Below, one piece after another: positions 1-7,384 of a stretch of DNA of 35,474 bases. Origin of the DNA: Prosthecobacter sp. Lineage in GTDB: Bacteria; Verrucomicrobiota; Verrucomicrobiia; Verrucomicrobiales; Verrucomicrobiaceae. Under the pieces are notes generated by a model. The model worked only from the letters and a program-made list of their open reading frames with translations. It had not been told where the DNA came from and did no database searches. Both the position numbers and the translations under genes were made by a program. The stretch is from NCBI GenBank assembly GCA_030827515.1, contig JAUREI010000019.1:1-35474 (forward strand). The letters are read 5' to 3'. Position 1 is the first letter of the stretch, and each line of letters begins with the position of its first letter.

Positions 1-1
1 G

Positions 2-817
2 CCGGACGCCGTGGTGCAGTTGCCGGCACCGATTGCCATCAAGGCGGAGGGCACCATGCCCTGATAGTTAGTCACCGTGCTGACCGACTTCGCCGAGGAC
101 CGTTGGGTGAACGCCTACGAGATTCAGCCGACCGACCGCAGTGTGGTCCATCACGTCATCGTTCAGGTGCATGAAAAGGGGGCGCGGGTGCGCGAGCGTG
201 GCGAGGGGTCGGAAGGGTATTGGGCTGCCTACGTGCCGGGCAACACCCATCACGCCTATCCGACCGGCTTCGCCAAGAAACTGCCCGCCGGTGCCACGGT
301 CAGCTTCCAAATTCACTACACGCCGAATGGACGCGCCACCCGCGACCAGCTGCGGCTAGGCCTGCATTTTGCCAGGGAGGCGCCGCGCTATATCGTGCAC
401 ACCGCCGCCGTTGCGCATCCTCGCCTCAACATACCGCCGCATGAGGCCCGCCACGTCGAGGTCAAGGAGCAGACCGTGCCCTTCGGCATGAATGTCACGG
501 GGTTGATGGCGCACATGCATGTGCGCGGTCGGGCCTTCAAATTCGAGGTTGTGCAGCCCGGTGGCGGGACCGAGGTGCTGCTCGACATTCCGCGCTATGA
601 CTTCAACTGGCAGCTGCGCTACGATTACACCCAGCCGAAATTTCTGCCCGCCGGCAGCCGCGTGCGCCTGACGGCGGTGTTCGACAACAGTGCCGGCAAT
701 CCGGCCAACCCGAATCCGGACAAGTCCGTGCGCTGGGGGCCGCAGACGCATGACGAGATGATGATCGGCTATTTCGAGTACTTCACGCCGCGCAAGGATG
801 ATGTGGCGATGGAGTGA
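2..817 (+). pseudogene. Copper type II ascorbate-dependent monooxygenase-like protein, 3' part, interrupted by tandem in-frame stops
   Basis: The open part (77-817, 246 residues) resembles the two copper-binding domains of the PHM/Cu2_monooxygenase family, found in Planctomycetota and Verrucomicrobiota as the C-terminus of secreted cytochrome/redoxin proteins. Likely copper ligands are visible in family order: the HH pair in VVHHVIV, the His of QIHYTPNG, HMH in AHMHVRG, and a Met near DEMMIGYFEYF. Reading the same frame upstream from base 2 gives PDAVVQLPAPIAIKAEGTMP, which matches the segment that normally precedes this domain. It is followed by TGA TAG at 62-67, then LVTVLTDFAEDRW in the same frame. 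No frameshift is needed, so the gene appears broken by two consecutive nonsense codons. A fragment restarting at GTG 77 could still be translated but would lack the N-terminus. The true 5' end is outside the window. The gene converges on recG with an 11-bp gap. Confidence 0.75.
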
Positions 818-828
818 GTTCCGGCTGC

Positions 829-2901
829 TCACTGCATGACCGCACTCGGGGCGTCATCGCCAAAGACAAAGCCGCGCACGCCGGCGAAGCGCGGCTCGTT
901 CAACTGCGGATCCTCGTCGAGGGCCTTTTCCGCCAGCCGCCGCGCGAGGCGGACCAGGCGGGTGTCGGCGAGCATTTCAGCGAATTGCAACGGCGCCTGC
1001 CCGCTCTGGGCGCGGCCGAGCAGGTCCCCCGGACCGCGCCGACGCAGGTCCTCCTCGGAGATGCGGAAGCCATCGTCGGTCTGCTCAAGAATGGCCAGTC
1101 TCTCCCGCGCCTCGTCATCGCCGTCCTTGACGAAAAGCACGCAGTAGGACGCGTGCGGGCCGCGGCCGACGCGGCCGCGCAGCTGGTGCAGCTGGGCCAG
1201 GCCAAAGCGTTCGGCGTGATGAATGAACATGACGCTGGCGTTGGGCACGTCGACGCCGACTTCAATGACCGTGGTGGAAACGAGCACCTCGATGCGGCCT
1301 GCGCGGAAGTCGCGCATGACCTGCTCCTTTTCCTCGGCACCCAGGCGGCCGTGCAGCAGTCCGGTCCGGAAATGGGGCAGCCGTTTCGACCATTCCTCGC
1401 AGCCCTTGGTGACTGCGGTGACTTCGAGTTTTTCCGACTCCTCGATGAGCGGGTAGACCAGATAGGCCTGTCGGCCCTGTTCGAGCTGCTCGAGCAAAAA
1501 TTTCGCCGCCTCGTCCTGCTTTGCGGCCGGGCGCACTCGAGTGACGATTTTGCCTCGCGCACGCGGCCGCTCGTCGATCGTTGAGACATCGAGATCGCCG
1601 TAGATGGTGAGCGTCAGCGTGCGCGGGATCGGTGTGGCGGTCATCACCAGCACGTCGGGGGTGTGGCCCTTCTGGATGAGGCGCGCCCGCTGGGCGACGC
1701 CGAACTTGTGCTGCTCGTCGATCACCACCAGGCCGAGATTGTGCAACAGTTCCTCGTCGTGCAGCAGCGCATGAGTGCCGATGACGATATCGGCACGGCG
1801 GTCCGTGAAGAAGCCGGTCCCGTCGTCGGAGCGGGCGGCGGTGCGCAGGGCGACACCGAGGCCAAGCGGTTCCAGCCAGGCGCTGGCGGTGTGAAAGTGC
1901 TGCTCGGCGAGGATTTGGGTCGGCGCCATGAGCGCCGCCTGCCTGCCGTTTTCCACGGCACCGAGCATGGCTGCCAGTGCCACCACGGTCTTGCCGCTGC
2001 CGACGTCGCCGTGCAGCAGGCGGTTCATCGGCGCGAGAGAGGCCATGTCGCGGCGGATTTCCTCCAGGCAGCGCCGCTGGGCGCCGGTGAGCGGGAAGGG
2101 AAGGGCGGACTCGAAGCGTGCCGCCAGCTCACCGGCCGGTTGGGCGTGGCCACCGGCAGCGGCAAGTGCACGACGTCGACGCACAACGCGCAATTGGTAC
2201 CCGTAAAACTCCTCCAGCGCCAGATAGCGGCGCGCCGTCGACAGTTCCTCGGGGCTGGAGGCGAAGTGCACGGTGCGCAGAGCAAGCGCACGATTCCAGC
2301 CGGTGAATTCACTGTCGCTCCGCGGGGTTGGCAGGAGGTCGGGAGTGAAATCCGGGGCGAGCGACTGGAACACATGCCAGGCGGCCGTGCGCAGGGCCTT
2401 TTGGTTGATGCCTGCCCGCAGGCGGTATACCGGGGTCAACCGGCCGGTGTGAATGCCCGGTTCGTCTTCGCCGCCGATCACCTCATATTCCGGATGATCC
2501 ATCGACAGGCGGCCCTTGTATTCCTTGATGCGGCCGTAAACGGCGAGTTCATGGCCTTCCGCGATGACGCGGCTCAGGAAGGCCATGTTCCACCAGCGCA
2601 GGGTCAGGGGGGGGCAGAGTGCGCCACCTTCCAGGGGTTCCACCTGCGCCTCGAAGACACCTGCGCCGCGGCGGCGTCCAAAGTAGCGGCTGCCCGCCTT
2701 CAGAACCCGCACCTGATGGCAGACCGGTTCCAGGCCGGGCTGAAAGACGGCGGCCCCGGCCTGGCGACGGTCCTCATGGCGGAAGGGCAGCCATTCGACG
2801 ACTTGGGCGGCGCGGTCGATGCCCTCCTTGGCGAGCGACTTCAGCACGCGCGTCGGCAGGCCGGGCACGGCGTCAAGCGGGGCATCCAGGGGGAGGGGCA
2901 T
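829..2901 (-). CDS. recG: ATP-dependent DNA helicase RecG
   Basis: RecG remodels stalled replication forks and Holliday junctions by double-strand translocation. The protein has an N-terminal wedge/OB region followed by an SF2 helicase core. Walker A is LHGDVGSGKT (about residue 300), the DEQH box is VVIDEQHKFG, motif III is MTATPIPRT, and the C-terminal helicase part contains QLRGRVGRG. From the chosen start it has 690 residues, normal for RecG. The track begins 13 codons earlier at 2940. I prefer the internal ATG at 2901 because it has a purine-rich AGGGAAAG upstream and begins the conserved MPLPLDAPLDAVPGL segment. It diverges from the histone deacetylase-like gene at 2970. The reading frame is intact across a run of eight G on the + strand at 2607-2614. 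Confidence 0.96.
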   Translation of the reverse strand: MPLPLDAPLDAVPGLPTRVLKSLAKEGIDRAAQVVEWLPFRHEDRRQAGAAVFQPGLEPVCHQVRVLKAGSRYFGRRRGAGVFEAQVEPLEGGALCPPLTLRWWNMAFLSRVIAEGHELAVYGRIKEYKGRLSMDHPEYEVIGGEDEPGIHTGRLTPVYRLRAGINQKALRTAAWHVFQSLAPDFTPDLLPTPRSDSEFTGWNRALALRTVHFASSPEELSTARRYLALEEFYGYQLRVVRRRRALAAAGGHAQPAGELAARFESALPFPLTGAQRRCLEEIRRDMASLAPMNRLLHGDVGSGKTVVALAAMLGAVENGRQAALMAPTQILAEQHFHTASAWLEPLGLGVALRTAARSDDGTGFFTDRRADIVIGTHALLHDEELLHNLGLVVIDEQHKFGVAQRARLIQKGHTPDVLVMTATPIPRTLTLTIYGDLDVSTIDERPRARGKIVTRVRPAAKQDEAAKFLLEQLEQGRQAYLVYPLIEESEKLEVTAVTKGCEEWSKRLPHFRTGLLHGRLGAEEKEQVMRDFRAGRIEVLVSTTVIEVGVDVPNASVMFIHHAERFGLAQLHQLRGRVGRGPHASYCVLFVKDGDDEARERLAILEQTDDGFRISEEDLRRRGPGDLLGRAQSGQAPLQFAEMLADTRLVRLARRLAEKALDEDPQLNEPRFAGVRGFVFGDDAPSAVMQ

Positions 2902-2969
2902 GGTGTGAAAAGTCTTTCCCTGAACCCCTCCTTCAGGCATCTTTAGGCTGCATTCAACGTCTTCTCCGC

Positions 2970-3911
2970 ATGACCACCGGCCTTTTTCAGGATCCCGTTT
3001 GCGCCCAGCACGACACCGGCCCCGGCCATCCGGAGAGTCCGGCGCGCCATGCCGCCGTCACGCGCGCCCTGGCAGACTCCGGTCTGACGGCGCGTCTGAC
3101 CGCGCTGCCGGTGCGGCCGGCCGAGTTGGCGGAAGTGGAACGCTGTCATCCCCGCCGCTACATCGAGCTCGTGCGCTCGGAGACCGCCGCCGGGCACGGC
3201 ACCCTGAGCACGGGAGACACCCAGTTTGGTCCGCACTCCTGGGTGGCCGCGCTGCACGCGGTCGGCGGGGTTGTCGGGGCCGTTGACGCCGTCATGGCTG
3301 GCGATCTGCGCCGGGCCTTCTGCGCCGTTCGCCCGCCCGGCCATCACGCCCGCGCCGAGCAGGGCATGGGGTTTTGCCTGTTCAACAACATCGCCCTTGG
3401 CGCCCGCCATGCACAGAGGCGGCACGGCGCGGACAAAATCGCCATTGTCGACTGGGATGTGCATCATGGGAATGGCACCCAGGACCTCTTCTATGAGGAC
3501 GGCAGTGTCTTGTTTTTCAGCACCCATCAATCGCCCTTGTATCCGTTCACCGGGCATGCCGGCGAAACAGGGGATGGCAGGGGGCGTGGCACGACGGTCA
3601 ACTGCCCGCTGCCCGCCGGTGCCGGAATCCTCGAGATCGGCTCGGCCTTTGAGGAGCAACTACTGCCTGCCCTGGAAGCCCACCGGCCGGACCTGATCCT
3701 GCTTTCGGCCGGCTTTGATTCGCGTGAAAACGACCCCCTGGGTCGCTTCCGGCTGACCGATGCCGACTTTGTTCGTCTGACCCGCTTGCTCAAGCAGGCC
3801 GCGGATTCCCTGTGTGAGGGGCGGTTGATTTCGGTTCTGGAAGGCGGGTACTCGCTTGAGGGCCTGGCCAAGGCCGTGACCGCCCACGTCGGCGAGTTGG
3901 CAGCCGAATAA
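2970..3911 (+). CDS. Histone deacetylase-family amidohydrolase (class II/acetylpolyamine-type)
   Basis: A zinc-dependent deacetylase of the arginase/HDAC fold, 313 residues and a complete single domain. Family hallmarks run in order: RPPGHHA (residues 121-127, general-base His pair), GFCLFNNIALGA (134-145), VDWDVHHGNGT (160-170, Zn ligands Asp163 and His165), LSAGFDSRENDP (245-256, Zn ligand Asp250) and LEGGYSLEG (290-298, with the transition-state Tyr294). Bacterial members act on acetylated small molecules such as acetoin, acetylpolyamines or other amides, and the substrate cannot be told from sequence. The track ORF starts far upstream inside antisense recG. ATG 2970 is chosen because MTTGLFQDPVCAQHDTGPGHPE is the usual N-terminus of the family. 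It lies 68 bp from the preferred divergent recG start. Confidence 0.93.
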   Translation: MTTGLFQDPVCAQHDTGPGHPESPARHAAVTRALADSGLTARLTALPVRPAELAEVERCHPRRYIELVRSETAAGHGTLSTGDTQFGPHSWVAALHAVGGVVGAVDAVMAGDLRRAFCAVRPPGHHARAEQGMGFCLFNNIALGARHAQRRHGADKIAIVDWDVHHGNGTQDLFYEDGSVLFFSTHQSPLYPFTGHAGETGDGRGRGTTVNCPLPAGAGILEIGSAFEEQLLPALEAHRPDLILLSAGFDSRENDPLGRFRLTDADFVRLTRLLKQAADSLCEGRLISVLEGGYSLEGLAKAVTAHVGELAAE

Positions 3912-4022
3912 AAGCGGGGTCCGCGCTGCCACGGGCATCACAAAATCCGCCGTTGTCTTCGCAACGGGGGTGGAGATTCGTCATCCGTATGGCCTAGTGT
4001 CGAGGGCGCTTGTGCGCGGTTC

Positions 4023-5444
4023 ATGAACAACCCGACCCTGACCACGCTTTCTACCATCAACGCCGATGGTTCGCGAAAGTTCGTGCATCCCGCCGATGTC
4101 CAGGGGCGCTTCACCCGCTGGCGCCGGCTATCGGCCCTGCTTCTGCTGGTCATCTACGCGGCCCTGCCATGGATCCCGGTGAAGGGTTTTCCCGCGGTCT
4201 TTCTGGACGTTCAGACCCGCCGTTTTCACTTTTTCGGCCTGACCCTGGCGGCGCAGGATCTGTGGGTGGGGTTTTTCCTCATCACGGGTTTGGCCTTTGC
4301 CCTGTTCTTCGTCACCTCCCTGTTCGGTCGCATCTGGTGTGGATGGACCTGTCCCTACACGGTCTTTCTGGAGCACGTGTATCGGCGCATCGAGCGTTGG
4401 ATTGACGGGGATGCTTCGGCTCGCCGCCGTTTGGAAAAGGCGCCGTGGACGGTGGACAAGATCACCCGGCGACTGGTCAAGCACGCCCTGTTCCTGCTGG
4501 TTTCGGCCCTGATCGCCCATCTGTTCCTCAGCTACTTCGTCTCGATCCGGGGGCTGTACGGCATGATGCAGCGCTCGCCGCAGGAGCATGCCCTGGCTTT
4601 TGGTGTCGTGGTCTTCCTCACCGGGGCCCTCTACTTTTCGTTCAGCTGGTTTCGCGAGCAGTTTTGCATCATCCTCTGCCCCTATGGTCGGCTGCAGTCG
4701 GCGCTGACCGACGATCATTCGGTGGTCATTGGCTATGACAAGCGGCGCGGCGAGCCTCGCGGCAAGGCCGGCGCGGCAACCGGGGACTGCATCGATTGTC
4801 GACGCTGTGTCCAAGTCTGCCCGACCGGTATCGACATTCGCAACGGCCTGCAACTCGAGTGCATCGGCTGCGCGGCTTGCGTCGACGCCTGTGACGACAG
4901 CATGATCAAGCTGAAGCGGCCGACCGGACTGGTGCGCTATGATTCGCATGCCGGCCTGCATGGCGGACACACGCGCCTGATCCGCCCGCGCACGATCTTT
5001 TATTCCTGCATCCTGCTTGCCGGCGCTGTCGCCTTCCTGTTTGCCGCATCACGCATTGAGCCGCTGCGCGCCAGTGTTGTGCGGATGGTGGGTGCGCCCT
5101 ATTACGTCGCTGACGGGGTGGTGCGGAATCAGTTTCTGGTGCGCGTGATCAACAAGCGCAACGAGGCCTCGAGCTACCGGCTGGAATTGGCGGGCGCGGT
5201 GCCTGCGGGTCTGCAGGTGGCCGGTGCCGATCGGGAACTGTATCTGGAGCCGATGGGCGAGGAGCAGAAGACCCTGGTTCTGTCCCTGCCCGAAGCCGCC
5301 TTCAAGGGGTCCTTCAAGCTGCAGGTCAAGGTCACTGAGATTGCCAGTGGCGCCAGCATGACGACACGTGTCATGGAGTTTCTGGGGCCCGACCCACGTC
5401 TGAAATCCGATGTTCCGCTCAATCCGAGAGATTTTGTCCAGTAA
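4023..5444 (+). CDS. ccoG: Cytochrome c oxidase accessory protein CcoG (FixG/RdxA family)
   Basis: A membrane iron-sulphur protein needed for copper delivery during assembly of cbb3-type cytochrome oxidase. At 473 residues it is the usual length. The N-terminal part has several membrane segments and the family motifs RIWCGWTCPYTVF and ILCPYGRLQ. Two 4Fe-4S clusters are marked by CIDCRRCVQVCP and CIGCAACVDACD (about residues 255-290). A further membrane helix at about 325-343 precedes the C-terminal Ig-like FixG_C domain. In many bacteria it follows ccoNOQP, but here it follows a deacetylase gene and no oxidase subunit genes are present, so the oxidase must be encoded elsewhere or just outside the window. 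Its 3' end overlaps a small membrane ORF. Confidence 0.95.
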   Translation: MNNPTLTTLSTINADGSRKFVHPADVQGRFTRWRRLSALLLLVIYAALPWIPVKGFPAVFLDVQTRRFHFFGLTLAAQDLWVGFFLITGLAFALFFVTSLFGRIWCGWTCPYTVFLEHVYRRIERWIDGDASARRRLEKAPWTVDKITRRLVKHALFLLVSALIAHLFLSYFVSIRGLYGMMQRSPQEHALAFGVVVFLTGALYFSFSWFREQFCIILCPYGRLQSALTDDHSVVIGYDKRRGEPRGKAGAATGDCIDCRRCVQVCPTGIDIRNGLQLECIGCAACVDACDDSMIKLKRPTGLVRYDSHAGLHGGHTRLIRPRTIFYSCILLAGAVAFLFAASRIEPLRASVVRMVGAPYYVADGVVRNQFLVRVINKRNEASSYRLELAGAVPAGLQVAGADRELYLEPMGEEQKTLVLSLPEAAFKGSFKLQVKVTEIASGASMTTRVMEFLGPDPRLKSDVPLNPRDFVQ

Positions 5445-5571
5445 GCCCTGGCTTCCGGTGGTGCTGCTAGTCGCGGTCTTTTTGACCGCGTGGTTCTGCT
5501 TCATTCGCATCGCCCTGGCCAACCAGCCACCGACCGTTCCCCTGGAGCCACCCTCCGCCGCTGTGCCATGA
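5410..5571 (+). CDS. Small single-pass membrane protein between ccoG and the SafE-like gene (possible reduced FixH/CcoH-like protein)
   Basis: This 53-residue ORF is below the length limit of the supplied track. It starts with ATG inside the last 35 bases of ccoG and ends in TGA at 5569-5571, overlapping the ATG of the next gene as ATGA, the usual sign of translational coupling. The protein has a short basic N-terminus (MFRSIREILSSKPW), one clear hydrophobic segment (LPVVLLVAVFLTAWFCFIRIALA) and a short Pro-rich tail. In cco clusters the slot between ccoG and the SafE-like gene is commonly filled by FixH/CcoH, a small membrane protein of oxidase assembly. Only the membrane anchor is present, so the assignment to that family is inference from position and topology. 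It could also be an unrelated small protein, but the junctions on both sides argue that it is translated. Confidence 0.62.
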   Translation: MFRSIREILSSKPWLPVVLLVAVFLTAWFCFIRIALANQPPTVPLEPPSAAVP

Positions 5572-6257
5572 TGCCGATCGACACCAGTGCCGCCGCCTTT
5601 CTCGCCGGTCTGGTGACCAGCGTGCATTGTGTTGGCATGTGCGGCCCGCTGTCCTGTTCCTGGGCGGTGAGTGCGACGCCTGGATCGGCGGTTTTTTTTC
5701 GGGACACCGGCTTGTACCACGGCGGCCGGCTGCTGGCTTACGGCCTGGTCGGTACCCTGGCCGGGGCCGTTGGAGTCGTGCCCCTGGGGTTTTTCCAGCA
5801 CGGGGCCGGCTTGGTCCTGCCCTGGCTGATGGTCCTGGCCTTTGCCCTGGTCGGTCTGGGGCTGGACGGCCGGCTGCCCAAGCCGGGATTCCTGGAGCGG
5901 CCGCTGCGCCGGTTGCAGGCGGCCGCGTTTCGCATGAAGAGCGGTCCGCGCTCCGGCCTGCTGGGCTTGGCGACCCCCCTGCTGCCCTGCGGGCCGCTGT
6001 ACATGATGTTCGCCCTGGCGCTGGCCAATGGCTCAGCAATGAAGGGTGCGGGTTTCACGGTGGCTTTCGGCCTGGGCACGCTGCCCTTGCTCTGGCTGGC
6101 CCAGACCGGCTTGCACCGGTTGGGAGGCACCCTCTCGCCGGCCGCCGTTGGGCGTTTGCAGCGGGGGCTTGCCCTGGGCACCGCGGTCCTGCTGGCCTGG
6201 CGCCTGCGCGACACCCTGGATTTCGGCAGTGTGGCGACGCCCAGTTGCTGCCACTAG
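5568..6257 (+). CDS. Sulfite exporter TauE/SafE-family (DsbD_2-like) membrane protein
   Basis: A 229-residue polytopic membrane protein of about six helices. It carries the family signatures HCVGMCGPLSC near the N-terminus and TPLLPCGPLY in the middle, each with a conserved cysteine in a Pro/Gly context typical of the DsbD transmembrane-like PF13386 group. A terminal CCH may bind metal. Members are routinely encoded beside ccoG/ccoI in cbb3 oxidase assembly clusters and are thought to move reducing equivalents or metal across the membrane; the precise role is unsettled. The track start at 5490 lies inside the preceding small ORF. I place the start at the ATG of the ATGA overlap (5568, or the next ATG at 5571). 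A run of eight T (5692-5699) lies in the coding sequence but the frame is intact. Confidence 0.88.
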   Translation: MMPIDTSAAAFLAGLVTSVHCVGMCGPLSCSWAVSATPGSAVFFRDTGLYHGGRLLAYGLVGTLAGAVGVVPLGFFQHGAGLVLPWLMVLAFALVGLGLDGRLPKPGFLERPLRRLQAAAFRMKSGPRSGLLGLATPLLPCGPLYMMFALALANGSAMKGAGFTVAFGLGTLPLLWLAQTGLHRLGGTLSPAAVGRLQRGLALGTAVLLAWRLRDTLDFGSVATPSCCH

Positions 6258-6262
6258 ACAAA

Positions 6263-6294
6263 GTTTTTTTGGGTGTGGATCACACACCAAAAAC
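6263..6294. terminator. Inverted repeat with T/A arms, probable intrinsic terminator
   Basis: The arms GGTGTG and CACACC enclose a GATCA loop. After one bulged G the pairing continues as TTTTT/AAAAA, giving a 32-base hairpin starting five bases after the SafE-like stop codon. It is AT-rich at its base and lacks a separate downstream U tract on the + strand, so termination of the ccoG cluster is likely but not certain. It could also be an operator for the following sigma factor gene, whose start lies 35 bases downstream of the hairpin. Confidence 0.5.
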
Positions 6295-6328
6295 AACGGT
6301 GGCGACGTTAAGGGGTTGAACTCCTGTC

Positions 6329-6901
6329 ATGGGCCCGGTCGTTGACATCTGGAAACACTGTTTTGAGCGCGTCGCGCCGCGCCTCCTGCTGTATGCCTGC
6401 CAGCTTTGTCCCACGCGGGCGGATGCCGAGGACGTCGTGCAGATGGCCTTCGTGCGCTGGTGGCGGCGTTTTCCGGATGGGGATGAGCGGCACATCCCGC
6501 TGCTTTATGCCGCGGTGCGCACCATCGCGCTCGACCAGCGCCGCAGCCAGCAGCGCAGGCTGGCGCGTGAGGCCGCCTCCGTGATGGCGCTGACACAGGG
6601 CGATGCCGCCGTCTTTGACCCGGCGCCCGAGCAGCGTGAGACCGCGGCGATCGTCCAAGAGGCGCTCGAGGACCTCCCTGAGCCGCAACGCGAGGTGGTG
6701 ACGCTCAAGCTCTGGGCCGGGCTGACTTTCGCGCAGATCGCCGAAACGACGGGCGAGTCCATCAACACCGTCTCAGGTCGCTACCGCTACGCCTTGCAGG
6801 CCTTGGAAAAGCGACTGGCTCCACGGCGCCACGAACTTGTGCTGGAGCCTTCAGCGCCGGCCCTGATTCCCTTTCCCCAACCCGCCAACCCCCTGCCATG
6901 A
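6329..6901 (+). CDS. RNA polymerase sigma factor, sigma-70/ECF family
   Basis: A 190-residue alternative sigma factor with the two-domain ECF layout. Region 2 spans about residues 10-75 (PTRADAEDVVQMAFVRWWRR, then a YAAVRTIALDQRRSQQRR recognition stretch). Region 4 spans about 112-165 (LPEPQREVVTLKLWAGLTFAQIAE, then the helix-turn-helix TGESINTVSGRYRYALQALEK). A linker of about 30 residues joins them. A purine-rich AAGGGG lies about 13 bases before the ATG. The next gene starts within the stop codon (ATGA overlap) and encodes a membrane-anchored protein, the arrangement expected for a sigma/anti-sigma pair. Verrucomicrobial sigma factors of this type often control envelope or surface genes, but the regulon cannot be read from the sequence. 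Confidence 0.92.
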   Translation: MGPVVDIWKHCFERVAPRLLLYACQLCPTRADAEDVVQMAFVRWWRRFPDGDERHIPLLYAAVRTIALDQRRSQQRRLAREAASVMALTQGDAAVFDPAPEQRETAAIVQEALEDLPEPQREVVTLKLWAGLTFAQIAETTGESINTVSGRYRYALQALEKRLAPRRHELVLEPSAPALIPFPQPANPLP

Positions 6902-7338
6902 ACGACATCGAAACCCTGCTCTCCGGACTGGCGCCCCGCGGACCCTCACAGACGCTCGGCCAGCGCGTCGCCCATGACCTCGACCTTGACCGGCAATGGC
7001 TGCAGGGTCGGCAGGTACGACGGCGTTGGCTGGCGCCGGTTGCCTGGGCAGTTGCCGGTGCCGCCGCCGCCCTGACGATGAGCGCTTTTCTCATTCCCCC
7101 GGCCCGTTCGACGACCATCGCCGCCAAGACCACCCTGCTGCCCGCGGGAACGATTCGCGAGGTGGTTCACACCGAGGACGAGGGCATTGCCTTCAATGAA
7201 GCCTCGCAAACCCACGAACATCGCCTGCGCCTCATCTCGGTGGAACGCCAGGATTGGATTGATCCGCGCGACGGCGCGCGCATCACCGTTGAGCAGCCGC
7301 GTGAGGAGCACCTCGTCCTGCCGGTCTCCTATCAGTGA
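6898..7338 (+). CDS. Putative anti-sigma factor, single-pass membrane protein
   Basis: 146 residues. The cytoplasmic N-terminus (about 45 residues) contains MNDIETLLSGLAPRGPSQTL, a motif typical of short anti-sigma-like proteins in this group. One membrane helix follows at about residues 45-65 (LAPVAWAVAGAAAALTMSAFL), then an exported C-terminal part of about 80 residues. There is no HxxxCxxC zinc anti-sigma motif, so it is not a classical ZAS protein. The anti-sigma role is inferred from the 4-bp ATGA overlap with the sigma gene and the topology. The C-terminal segment (IREVVHTEDEGIAFNEAS) resembles a small beta domain that may sense a periplasmic signal. The secreted PDZ protein follows after 46 bp, probably in the same transcript. 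Confidence 0.68.
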   Translation: MNDIETLLSGLAPRGPSQTLGQRVAHDLDLDRQWLQGRQVRRRWLAPVAWAVAGAAAALTMSAFLIPPARSTTIAAKTTLLPAGTIREVVHTEDEGIAFNEASQTHEHRLRLISVERQDWIDPRDGARITVEQPREEHLVLPVSYQ

Positions 7339-7384
7339 AATCCTGCATTCCCGATCAAGTCCCACCCCCAGCCTCAAACCCACC

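Noticed and set aside
2607-2614. Run of eight G in recG as a possible phase-variable tract
   Set aside because: The frame is intact, recG is a housekeeping gene, and an 8-base run is within chance at this GC content.
1663-2946. Long + strand ORF antisense to recG (427 residues)
   Set aside because: The recG protein on the minus strand has all helicase motifs. The antisense product has no recognisable motif and arises from high GC content.
3950-3967. Small inverted repeat CCGTTG/CAACGG between the deacetylase and ccoG genes
   Set aside because: Only six base pairs with no U tract; too weak to call a terminator or operator.
5692-5699. Run of eight T in the SafE-like gene as a slippage site
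   Set aside because: The frame is intact and nothing suggests a useful alternative product.
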